Assembly (NCBI RefSeq): GCF_003054175.1
Contig: NZ_QBKN01000015.1
Span: 1 to 64,000, forward strand
Direction: 5' to 3'
DNA from: Allosediminivita pacifica
GTDB lineage: Bacteria; Pseudomonadota; Alphaproteobacteria; Rhodobacterales; Rhodobacteraceae
Length of the DNA: 64,000 nt
The notes under the pieces were generated by a model. That model searched no databases and was not told the origin of the DNA. It was given only the letters and a program-made list of their open reading frames with translations. Shown piece by piece: positions 34,077 through 42,200 of the stretch (position 1 is the stretch's first letter; the number at the start of each line of letters is the position of its first letter). The position numbers were made by a program, and so were the translations under genes.

Positions 34077-34988
34077 TCAGGCGGCCTTGCGGCGGCGGCG
34101 CAGGGCGGCCACGCCACCGATGCTGCCCAGCAGCAGCCAGCCGGCCGCCGGCAGCGGCACGGGCGAGGGCAGCGTGCCGGTGAAGGTGCCGCGCACCTCG
34201 GTGTACTGGTTCACATCGTTGCCGACCACGAAGGTGTCGGTGCCTCCGGCGTTGAGGTTCAGCGTCGCAAAGGGCGACAGGATGCCGAAGCCGAAGGTGC
34301 TGTTCACGTTGACCTCGGTGGCCTCGTAGAAGTTGAAGATGACCGAGGAATCGTCCTGGTTGAAGTTCGCGCCGATGTTGATGACCGACCCGGCCACGTT
34401 GACGATGAAGGTGTTGGCGAGGTTGCCGAAGGTCTTCAGCGTACCGGTCTTCAGGAAGTCGGCACTGGAAAGGTTCAGCACCGAGAAGCCGTCCACGGGC
34501 GTGCCGCTCGACAGGCTCATCTGGTTCCAGTCGCTGAAATCGTAGCTCGCGCCCGTATCGGTAAGCTGGGCCAGGTCCTTCGACAGACCTTCCATCGCGT
34601 TGCGCACGTCCTGAACCGGAACGCTTGCACCGGTGGTGACGGTGTTGTTGCCGCCCTGCACGGTGCCTGACATCGTGTTGGTCACGACGGTGCCGTTGTT
34701 CATGGTCGGGCGACCGGCCAGATCGCCGCCGACGACCAGCGTGCCCTTGATCGAGGGCGTCACTGTGCCCTGCGTGTTGCCGCGCGGGGTGATCGACTGG
34801 TCGCTGTCGAAGTTGCCGCCGACATAGACCGGCGCCTCGGTGTGCGACTTCAGGGTGTAGTCGCCGAGGGCAATCGTCCCGAAGGAGGAAATCAGCCCTT
34901 CGGCGTCGAGTGTGGCGGCCTGCGATGCGCCGGCAGAAGCAAGGAAGGCCGCCGTGGCGAGGGCAAGGCCGTGTTGAATGATCCGCAT
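34077..34988 (-). CDS. Exported choice-of-anchor A-like protein with VPLPA-CTERM sorting signal
   Basis: 303 residues. A signal peptide (cleavage near ASQA, residue 23) leads to a domain with FGTIALGDYTLKS and VYVGGNFDSDQS, resembling choice-of-anchor A proteins. The C-terminus has the tripartite sorting signal: VPLPAAGWLLLG, hydrophobic stretch, then RRRRKAA. Exosortase systems recognise such tails, cleave them and attach the protein to the cell surface. No exosortase is in the window. The middle is rich in Asn, Thr, Ser and Gly, as in extracellular matrix proteins. The ATG at 34988 has an AGAGG site. Confidence 0.87.
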   Translation of the reverse strand: MRIIQHGLALATAAFLASAGASQAATLDAEGLISSFGTIALGDYTLKSHTEAPVYVGGNFDSDQSITPRGNTQGTVTPSIKGTLVVGGDLAGRPTMNNGTVVTNTMSGTVQGGNNTVTTGASVPVQDVRNAMEGLSKDLAQLTDTGASYDFSDWNQMSLSSGTPVDGFSVLNLSSADFLKTGTLKTFGNLANTFIVNVAGSVINIGANFNQDDSSVIFNFYEATEVNVNSTFGFGILSPFATLNLNAGGTDTFVVGNDVNQYTEVRGTFTGTLPSPVPLPAAGWLLLGSIGGVAALRRRRKAA

Positions 34989-35110
34989 GAAAACCTCTGT
35001 GGACTCGTACCTGGGAAATCGGTTCGAAGCGGATTTACGGCTTAAAAATGTCTTCCCCAAGCGAAACGTGTTCGAGATGGCTAAATTTGGCCACAAACGT
35101 TACGTCGGGT

Positions 35111-35141
35111 CGACAATTCGGGTCCGGTCGGGGAATTGTCG
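35111..35141. promoter_or_regulatory. Perfect 9-bp inverted repeat upstream of the VPLPA gene
   Basis: CGACAATTC (35111-35119) and GAATTGTCG (35133-35141) with a 13-base spacer, about 125-150 bases before the start at 34988. Spacing of 22 bases between arm centres (two helical turns) suits a dimeric regulator. Confidence 0.45.
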
Positions 35142-35261
35142 TCGTTTCGCAGGGTGTCGGGGCTGGGGTGCTCCGTCGGTGGCGGTCATCCGGCGCACGG
35201 GTGAGTCGCGAGACGGCCTCTGAAAGCAAAAACCCGGCGCACCGACGGGACTTTCGCAGGC

Positions 35262-35289
35262 GGCCTGCCCCGCATTCGCGGGACAGGCC
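35262..35289 (-). terminator. Hairpin after the second VPLPA gene
   Basis: GGCCTGCCCCGC (35262-35273) pairs with GCGGGACAGGCC (35278-35289), 11 of 12 pairs, loop ATTC. It lies 24 bases beyond the stop at 35313. There is no clear T-run, so it may be a weak terminator or a 3' protective stem. Confidence 0.5.
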
Positions 35290-35312
35290 TATGGCCCGGG
35301 AACGCGACCCGG

Positions 35313-36137
35313 TCAGGCGGCAGCCCTGCGGCGGCCTAGGACCCCCACGCCAAGCAGCGCGCCGAGCAACAGCGGAAGCCCGGCCGGCAGCGGCACCGGC
35401 GAGGCCACGGGTCCGCCCGTCTCGGTGGCCGAGACATCCGACAGGCCCGACACGTAGAAGTTCGAGCGGGCCGGTGCGTCGGGGCCCTGCCAGAAGGGCG
35501 CTCCGACCAGAAGCGATGTGACTCCGGTCAGGTTCGCCTCGTGCGAGAAGATCCCGTCGGTGGCATCGTCGGGGCTGTTGAAGATCTGCAGGCTGGAAGC
35601 GATATCCGCGGGATCTCCGGTCAGATCCACCAGCGAGGCGCTTGCCGCGTACCAGATGGCGCGCGGCGAATTCGACACGTCGTCCACGACGATCGCGCCG
35701 ATCGACACGGGAATCGAGAAATCGAACTGGACGAGTTCGGAAATGTAATTCCCGTTGGAATCCATGTGCCCGTTGAACCCGAGGGCGGTAGAGGTCTCGG
35801 AGCGGATGCCGAGACCGGCGCGCGACAGCCGCAGCCCGTTGGCGCGGCCCCCGGGGCAGAGGGCCGGGTTCAGGTTGGTGCAGGCCGCGACATCGATCGC
35901 GGGAAGCGGCCCGCTGATGCTGCCCGCCCCGCCGGAGGATGGGATCGACACGCTGTAGCCGGTTGCCGTGACCGTGACGCCGTTCAGCGTGCGCGAAAAC
36001 CCGGTGCCGGTGGTGGTGAATTCGCCTGCCGACAGGCCGGACCAGTCAAGGTTGAAGGTGACGGCCTGCGCCGTCGATGCAAGCGACGCCAGGGCCATCG
36101 CGGCGGCGAGCGCAATCCTGCCCGGTGAAAATCTCAT
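35313..36137 (-). CDS. Exported protein with VPLPA-CTERM sorting signal
   Basis: 274 residues. Signal peptide cleaves near AQA (about residue 25). The mature domain has no family I recognise; it contains a single cysteine pair (VAACTNLNPALCPGG) that could form a disulfide. The C-terminus ends VPLPAGLPLLLGALLGVGVLG then RRRAAA, a VPLPA-CTERM tail. It is the second such protein in a row on the same strand, 324 bases upstream of the first, which suggests related surface roles. The ATG at 36137 is followed immediately by the signal sequence. Confidence 0.83.
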   Translation of the reverse strand: MRFSPGRIALAAAMALASLASTAQAVTFNLDWSGLSAGEFTTTGTGFSRTLNGVTVTATGYSVSIPSSGGAGSISGPLPAIDVAACTNLNPALCPGGRANGLRLSRAGLGIRSETSTALGFNGHMDSNGNYISELVQFDFSIPVSIGAIVVDDVSNSPRAIWYAASASLVDLTGDPADIASSLQIFNSPDDATDGIFSHEANLTGVTSLLVGAPFWQGPDAPARSNFYVSGLSDVSATETGGPVASPVPLPAGLPLLLGALLGVGVLGRRRAAA

Positions 36138-36546
36138 AATGCGAGCTCCTGAATAAAATGCGCATCCCCTCGAATCATGGGGCGGCAAACAAAATTTAGA
36201 CAAAATTTTGCCAAAAAGCGAGATCTTCGATAACGCAGCGGAAACCTTTGGGCGCGGTCCCTATGGCCTCGCTCTTTCCCGGCGGGTTGTTCCGGAACGC
36301 ACGGGCCGGGGGTTGGCACGAGGGCCTTTCCCTCGGCCTGCGTCCGCGTCCCAGGGGGCTGTCCCGCGGGACATTCCTAACAGGTGGTTAATTCGCTCTG
36401 TGTAACTCATTGATTTCTATAGAGCGCAAAGATGTCCCGGCCCGGGACATCCCGGGACCGACCTGTCCCGTCCCTCCTGATTCACCTGCGCGCGAGCCCT
36501 GATTGACGGGGCTTTGCAGGGCTGGGCGGCGCCTATATGAGGGGCC
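36138..36546. other. Divergent intergenic region with repeat element
   Basis: 409 bases between the VPLPA gene (-) and rimO (+). Near the VPLPA gene it is AT-rich, with ACAAAATTT repeated at an 11-base period (36189-36197 and 36200-36208), probably part of that gene's promoter. The rimO side carries the 82-base repeat (36368-36449). The middle shows no coding potential. Confidence 0.65.
36368..36449 (+). repeat. 82-base dispersed repeat, copy A
   Basis: It begins GGGACATTCCTAACAGGTGG and ends with the 17-base palindrome TGTCCCGGCCCGGGACA (36433-36449). Copy B at 38933-39013 is the same element in inverted orientation, with about 85 percent identity and one length difference. The interior has CTAACAGGTGGTTAA, the complement of TTAA-N7-TTAG and close to the CtrA site TTAA-N7-TTAA. 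The ends GGGACA and TGTCCC are inverted repeats. Confidence 0.85.
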
Positions 36547-37908
36547 ATGGTTCAGAATCCCCCCGATCTTCGCCCCGATCTCGCCAGCGCCCGCGTCCGC
36601 GAAAGCCGCCGCAAGGGCCAGCCTACCATCGGCATGGTCAGCCTCGGCTGCCCCAAGGCGCTGGTCGACAGCGAACGCATCCTCACCCGTCTTCGGGCCG
36701 AGGGCTACGGCATCTCGCCCGACTACGGCGGGGCCGACGCGGTGATCGTGAACACCTGCGGCTTCCTCGACAGCGCCAAGGCCGAAAGTCTGGGCGCCAT
36801 CGGCGAGGCGCTGGCCGAGAACGGCCGCGTGATCGTGACGGGCTGCCTGGGGGCCGAACCCGAGTACATCACCGGCGCGCACCCCAAGGTGCTGGCCGTG
36901 ACCGGCCCGCATCAGTACGAACAGGTCCTCGACGCCGTGCACGCCGCCGTGCCGCCCGCGCCCGATCCCTTTGTGGACCTGCTGCCCAAGGCCGAGGTCT
37001 CGCTCACCCCGCGGCACTACAGCTACCTCAAGATCTCCGAGGGCTGTAACCACAAGTGCAAGTTCTGCATCATCCCCGACATGCGCGGCAAGCTGGTGAG
37101 CCGCCCGCAGAAGGCCGTCCTGCGCGAGGCCGAGCGGCTGGTCGAGGCGGGCGTGAAGGAGTTGCTGGTCATCAGCCAGGACACCAGCGCCTACGGCACC
37201 GACTGGGCCGAGCGGGACAGCAAGTTCCCGATCACTCAGCTTGCCCGCGACTTGGGGCAGCTCGGGGCCTGGGTCCGGATGCACTACGTCTACCCCTATC
37301 CCCACGTGCGCGACATGATCCCGCTCATGGCCGAGGGGCTGGTGCTGCCCTACCTTGACATCCCCTTCCAGCACGCCCACCCCGACGTGCTGAAGCGCAT
37401 GGCGCGGCCCGCCGCCGGGTCGCGGACGCTGGACGAGATCGCCGCCTGGCGCGAGATCTGCCCCGACATCACCCTGCGCTCGACCTTCATCGTGGGCTAT
37501 CCCGGCGAGACCGAGGCCGAGTTCCAGACGCTGCTCGACTGGCTCGACGAGGCGCAGCTCGATCGCGTGGGCTGCTTCCAGTACGAGGACGTGGCCGGCG
37601 CGCGGTCGAACGCGCTGCCCGACCACGTGCCCGACGAGCTCAAGCAGGAGCGCTGGGACCGTTTCATGGAAAAGGCGCAGGCCATCTCCGAGGCCAAGCT
37701 TGCCAAGAAGGTGGGACAGGTCATTCAGGTGCTCGTCGACGATGTGGACGATGAGGGCATCGCCACCTGCCGCACCAAGGCCGACGCGCCGGAGATCGAT
37801 GGCAACCTCTTCATCGACGAGGATGCCGGGCACCTGGAGCCGGGCGCGTTCGTGACGGTCGAGGTGGACGAGGCCGGGGAATACGATCTCTGGGGCCGGC
37901 TGGTCTGA
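36547..37908 (+). CDS. rimO: Ribosomal protein S12 methylthiotransferase
   Basis: 453 residues. The UPF0004 domain ligates one FeS cluster through Cys35, Cys71 and Cys100. The radical SAM domain has Cys167, Cys171 and Cys174 in [11 protein letters not shown]-terminal TRAM domain (about 385-453) follows. [17 protein letters not shown] and the IIPDMRGK block separate RimO from MiaB. It methylthiolates Asp88 of ribosomal protein S12 (E. coli numbering). It appears to be the first gene after repeat copy A and is convergent with the IMPACT-family gene, with four bases between the stops. Confidence 0.96.
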   Translation: MVQNPPDLRPDLASARVRESRRKGQPTIGMVSLGCPKALVDSERILTRLRAEGYGISPDYGGADAVIVNTCGFLDSAKAESLGAIGEALAENGRVIVTGCLGAEPEYITGAHPKVLAVTGPHQYEQVLDAVHAAVPPAPDPFVDLLPKAEVSLTPRHYSYLKISEGCNHKCKFCIIPDMRGKLVSRPQKAVLREAERLVEAGVKELLVISQDTSAYGTDWAERDSKFPITQLARDLGQLGAWVRMHYVYPYPHVRDMIPLMAEGLVLPYLDIPFQHAHPDVLKRMARPAAGSRTLDEIAAWREICPDITLRSTFIVGYPGETEAEFQTLLDWLDEAQLDRVGCFQYEDVAGARSNALPDHVPDELKQERWDRFMEKAQAISEAKLAKKVGQVIQVLVDDVDDEGIATCRTKADAPEIDGNLFIDEDAGHLEPGAFVTVEVDEAGEYDLWGRLV

Positions 37909-37912
37909 GCCT

Positions 37913-38272
37913 TCAGAGCTGATCGAGGTAGTAGCGGACGCAATCCTGCACCCTGCGGAAGCGGTCGCCGCCCAGGTGCTTGCCGCCGAACCAGCGGGTG
38001 ACGATCACCACGTGGTCGAAGAGCTCCTCGCGTTCGAGCATGCGAAGGATCACGGCGCCCGCGCCGCTTTCGCCGTCATCGTTCTTGACCGGACCCCCGT
38101 CCGATAAAAGCACCGCCCAGGTGTTGTGCGTGGCCTTGGCGAAGCGCTTGTTGCGCTTGAGTTCGGCGACCAGTGCCTCGGCCTCTTCCTTGCTGGCGGC
38201 GGGGCCGCCGGCGACGGCGTACTTGGAGCCGCGGTCGGTCAGGATCTTGTCGTGGACGTTGGGGGTGGACAT
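37913..38272 (-). CDS. IMPACT/YigZ-family protein, short form
   Basis: 119 residues, containing the N-terminal half of the YigZ/IMPACT fold: DRGSKYAVAGGPA, THNTWAVLL, NDDGESGAGAVILRMLE and VTRWFGGKHLGGDRF. Full-length YigZ is about 200 residues with a second domain; this single-domain form lacks it. IMPACT proteins bind GCN1 in eukaryotes; the bacterial role is unknown. The reading ends cleanly and no frameshifted remainder is visible, so it is probably a natural short member. Confidence 0.85.
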   Translation of the reverse strand: MSTPNVHDKILTDRGSKYAVAGGPAASKEEAEALVAELKRNKRFAKATHNTWAVLLSDGGPVKNDDGESGAGAVILRMLEREELFDHVVIVTRWFGGKHLGGDRFRRVQDCVRYYLDQL

Positions 38273-38332
38273 GGGGCTCCTTTCGCGGAGGAGATGTTGC
38301 CAAGGGAGGCGGGAGGCGGCAAGAGCACCGGC

Positions 38333-38923
38333 ATGGCCAAGCTGCACTTCCACTACTCCACGATGAACGCGGGCAAATCCACCCTGCTGCTGCAGGCTGC
38401 CCATAACTACAACGAGCGCGGGATGGAAACCCTGCTGCTGACGGCTGCGGTGGATACCCGCGCGGGCGAGGGCCGCATCGGGTCGCGGATCGGGCTGGGA
38501 CGTCCCGCCGAGACCTTCGTGCCCGAGGACGATCTTTTCGCGCGCCTGAAGGCCCATCTGGAGGCCCGTGAGATTGCCTGCATCTTCGTGGATGAGGCGC
38601 AGTTCCTGACGACGGCGCAGGTCTGGCAGCTGGTGCGGGTGGTCGATGACCTTGGCGTGCCGATCATGGCCTACGGGCTGCGGGTCGATTTCCGGGGAGA
38701 GCTGTTCCCCGGCTCGGCCACGCTGCTGGCGCTGGCCGACGAGATGCGCGAGGTCCGGACGATCTGCCATTGCGGACGGAAGGCCACCATGGTGATCCGG
38801 CAGGACGAGACCGGGCGCCCGGTACGCGAGGGCGAGCAGGTCCAGATCGGCGGCAACGAGACCTACGTGAGCCTCTGCCGCCGCCACTGGCGGGAGGCCA
38901 TGGGGGATCGTGTCCCGGACTGA
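38333..38923 (+). CDS. tdk: Thymidine kinase
   Basis: 196 residues. P-loop STMNAGKS (9-16), the DEAQF motif (87-91) and a structural zinc site made by Cys145, Cys147, Cys182 and His185 identify type II thymidine kinase. It phosphorylates thymidine for salvage into dTMP. The ATG at 38333 is preceded by GGGAGGCGGC. The gene diverges from the IMPACT-family gene across 60 bases, and repeat copy B starts 10 bases after its stop. Confidence 0.96.
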   Translation: MAKLHFHYSTMNAGKSTLLLQAAHNYNERGMETLLLTAAVDTRAGEGRIGSRIGLGRPAETFVPEDDLFARLKAHLEAREIACIFVDEAQFLTTAQVWQLVRVVDDLGVPIMAYGLRVDFRGELFPGSATLLALADEMREVRTICHCGRKATMVIRQDETGRPVREGEQVQIGGNETYVSLCRRHWREAMGDRVPD

Positions 38924-38932
38924 GGTTCGGGG

Positions 38933-39013
38933 TGTCCCGGGCCGGGACATCTTGGCGCTATATAAAAATCAATGGGTTACAGGGACGGTTTAACCACCTG
39001 TTAGGATTGTCCC
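38933..39013 (-). repeat. 82-base dispersed repeat, copy B (inverted)
   Basis: Reading on the minus strand it begins GGGACAATCCTAACAGGTGG and ends with the same TGTCCCGGCCCGGGACA palindrome (38933-38949 on the plus strand) as copy A. TTAACCACCTGTTAG on the plus strand contains TTAA-N7-TTAG. GTAACCCATTGATTT is also conserved with copy A. The two copies bracket rimO, the IMPACT-family gene and tdk. Confidence 0.85.
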
Positions 39014-39227
39014 GGGTTTGGGCGGTGACACTTGTCCGTGTTCGACGGGGCTTCGTCGTCTGGTTTCTCCCCCTCGCCCTGGCCCTCTCCCCCGAGGGGA
39101 GAGGGGATGTGTTGTGGGGTCGGGTTGGTGGGGTGCCCCGCTTTCGAGTGAGGCTCCGCTAGGCCCCCTGTCAGGGGGGGGCTGGTCGGGGCTTCCTGGT
39201 GTGGACGCCCCGTCCGGGCCTGCGGGC
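39014..39227. other. Intergenic region between tdk and tamB with hairpins
   Basis: It contains a perfect 10-bp hairpin CCCTCTCCCC/GGGGAGAGGG (39083-39105) and the palindrome CCCCCTGTCAGGGGG (39164-39178). One or both may terminate the convergent tdk and tamB transcripts, although T-runs are absent. Nothing else was seen. Confidence 0.5.
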
Positions 39228-42200
39228 TCAGTAGTCGCGTTCGTAGAAGATGCCGATGCCGGTTTCGCCGTCGGCTTCGGCGCGGCCGCGCACGGTGACG
39301 TTGTCGGTGACCGAGAGGTTCAGGTTCACCTGCGTCTTGCCTTCGCTGTTCACGCTGACCTCGGAATAGATGTTTTCGGTCAGGTACTGGCCGACGCGGG
39401 CCTCTGCGTTGCCTTCCTCGGTGATGCCGATGTCGAGATCGTCCACACCGAGATTCTCGCGCAGACTGTTGGTGAGGCCGAGGCCGCCCTGGCCCGAGAG
39501 CGTGCGGACCGCGGCGGCGAGTTGCACGGCCTGCAGGGCCGAGAGGCTGCCGATGTCACGCCCGAAGAGCAGCTGGGCGAGGACCTCGTCCTGCGGCAGC
39601 GAGGGCGAGGAGGAGATGTCGAGATCGGGCTCGGAGGCGGGGCCCTCGATGGTGATGGTGATCTCGAGATCGTCGGTTTCGGTCGTGGCGACGAAGCGGA
39701 TGAAGGGGTCGAAATCGCCCTGCAGCTGGACCGCGCCCTCGTCGAGTTCGAGGCGGTTGCCGAGCAGGTCGAGACGGCCGCGGATCAGCTCGAACCGGCC
39801 CTGCGGCTCGACGCTGGCGGTGGTGCCGAGCAGCTGAAGGCTGCCGCCCAGTTCGGCGTCGAGACCGCGGCCGCGCACGAAGATGCGGTTGGGGGCCGAG
39901 ATCGTCAGGTCGAGCGGGAAGGCGGTGCCGCCGCCGCTTCCGGCGCCGGGGTCGTCGTCGCGCGGTCCGAGCCCGGCACGGGCGAGCGTGAGGCGCACGT
40001 CGGGCGGCGGCGCCTGGTGTTCGAGACCGTCGAGCAGCTCGAACGAGCGACCGATCTGAGGGATGCGCAGTTCTGTTTCGCCCAGTGTGAGGGTGCCGCC
40101 GATGGTGGCGCCACCGGTGGCGGGGCCCGAGAAGGTCACCACGCCGTTGGCGGTGGTCTCGTAGAGACCCGCCTGCTGCAGCTGCGCGTTGTCGATGCGC
40201 GTGCGCAGGTCGGCGTTGAAGGGCGGCGAGAGCGTGATCGGGCCGCGCACGGCGATGTCGCCGCCATTGGAGATCGCCGCGTCGAGGGTGATCTCGGCGC
40301 GGGCGCCCGACAGGGCGATGTCGCCGGTGATGCCGTTCAGGGCGACGCCCGGGCCGGGGAGGCTCAGGCGGCTGCCCTCGGTGGTGATGCGCCCGGAGAC
40401 CGACGAGAGCGCCGGGGGGCCGTTGACCGAGATGTTGAAGTTCGCGACGCCGGAAATCGTGTTGGGAGCGAGCCGCGGGTTGGCGATGGCGAGCGGGGCG
40501 CGGCCGGTCACATTCAGCGAGAGGGTGCTGGCGTCGGGTGCGATCGAGCCACCGCCGTCGAGCGTGACGCCACCGGGGCCGCTGCCGTCGAGGTTGACCT
40601 GCCAGTTGCCACCGTTCGACTGCTGCGCGCTGCCCTGGATGGTAGCGGCGCCGGGCAGGTCCGAGACGAGCCGGCCAAGGTCGGCGAGGCGGGCCTGGAA
40701 TTGCAGGCTGTTCTGCTCGGCGCCGGTGCTGCCCGAGGCGCTGCCGGTGATCTGCGGGCCGGTGATCTCGAAACGCTCGATGGTCAGCACGCCCTCGGCG
40801 GTGCGGTCGGCGTCGAGTTCGACGTTGTTGGTGCCGGGCACGAGGGTGTCGACCTGGGTGATGCCGGTCGTGAGGCCGCGCAGCGTGCCGCCGAGGCTGA
40901 GATCGAAGCTGCCCTCGGCGGGATTGGCCGAGGCGCTGGCGCTGAAGCCCGCGGCGCCGCTGATGGGGCGGCCGGCGAGTTCGGAGAAGGCCGAGAGCTG
41001 GGCGATGCCGCCGCGCAGGGTGCCCTCGACGGAGGTGCCGTCGGCGAGCGCGGTGCCCTGCGCGCGGAGGCGCCCTTCGCCCGGGGTGCTGAGGTCGGCG
41101 TCGAAGGTCCATTCCTCGCCCTCGAGGCGCGCGGTGCCTTCAAGCGAGGCCTGTCCGGTGACGCCCGGGACGAAGCGGGCGGTGTCGGGGATGCTGGCGG
41201 TGAGGTCGAGCGCGCCGGTCTCGGGGCCGAGATCGCCGCTGGCGCTTGCGGTGAGCGCGGGGCCGTCGATGTCGAGCTGGCGGATTCCGATGGTGCCGTC
41301 GGCGGCGCGGGTGCCCGAGAAATCGAGCCGCGTGGTGCCGGGCAGCTGCGCCTGCGAGGCACCGAGGGATACGGCGACGTCGCGGGTGATGGTCTCGGCG
41401 GTGACGTCGAAGGTGCGCTCGGCCGGGTTGCCGCTGCCGCTGGCGTCGAGGTTGATGGCGCCGGAGAGGTCGCGTCCGGCCAGCGTGGAGAAGGCTGAGA
41501 GATCGCCGATGGCGCCGGTCACGGTGCCCTCGGCGTAGGTGCCGTCGGCGCGGGCGGTGCCGTTCACGCGCAGCGCGCCGTCACCGGGGGTGTCGAGTTC
41601 GGCGGTGACGTTCCAGCTTTCGCCGTCTTGGCGGGCCTCGGCGGTGAGCGAGGTCGGGCCTTCGAGGCCGGGAAGCGCCAGCGATGTGTCGCGGATCAGC
41701 GCGCTGAGGTTCGCCGTGGTGCCTTCGCTGCGCAGGGCGGCGTTGCCCTCGATCAGGGCGGCGGGCGTCTCGATGCGGAGCGGATCGAGGCGGGTGCCGG
41801 TCTCGTCCCGCACGGCGCCGAGGCGCAGGCGCCCGGTGCCAGCGAGCAGCGGGTCGACCTGTTCGATGCCGAGGGCGAGGTCGCTGGTGGTGCCGCCCAG
41901 GCCGAGGTCGAAGCGGCCCGTGAGGGGGCTGAACGTGCCGGTGAGGTCGAGACCGGCGGCACCCTGCAGGCCGTCGAGCTGTGCGATCGCGGCGAAGCGC
42001 GAGAGGTCGCGGGCGCGCAGGGTGAGGTCGGGGGTGACGGTGATCGGGTCCCCGTCGGGGTCGATGGTCACGTCGCCGGTCAGCCCGTAGTCGGCGCCGC
42101 CGATGTCGATGGCGGTGAGGCGGATCGGGTTGTCGCGGGTCCAGGCGGCGGTGAGATCCCCGGTGATGCGGTCGCCCACGGCCTGTGCCAGTGCCTCGTC

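Larger units (their letters stand above)
34989..35312. other. Intergenic region between the two VPLPA genes
   Basis: 324 bases, partly AT-rich near 35040-35130. It contains a perfect 9-bp inverted repeat (35111-35141), a near-palindrome TGGCTAAATTTGGCCA around 35080-35095, and a hairpin at 35262-35289 just after the stop of the upstream VPLPA gene. Promoter activity for the 34988 gene is likely here. No coding sequence is evident. Confidence 0.6.

Noticed and set aside
37913-38272. The short IMPACT-family gene as a truncated pseudogene of yigZ
   Set aside because: The frame is intact with a normal start and stop, and no remnant of the second domain is present in adjacent frames, so a natural short form is more likely.
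39018-41498. An 826-codon open frame antisense to tamB
   Set aside because: Translation is low-complexity Gly/Ala/Glu/Val. The minus-strand TamB is continuous and ends with a recognisable TamB domain.
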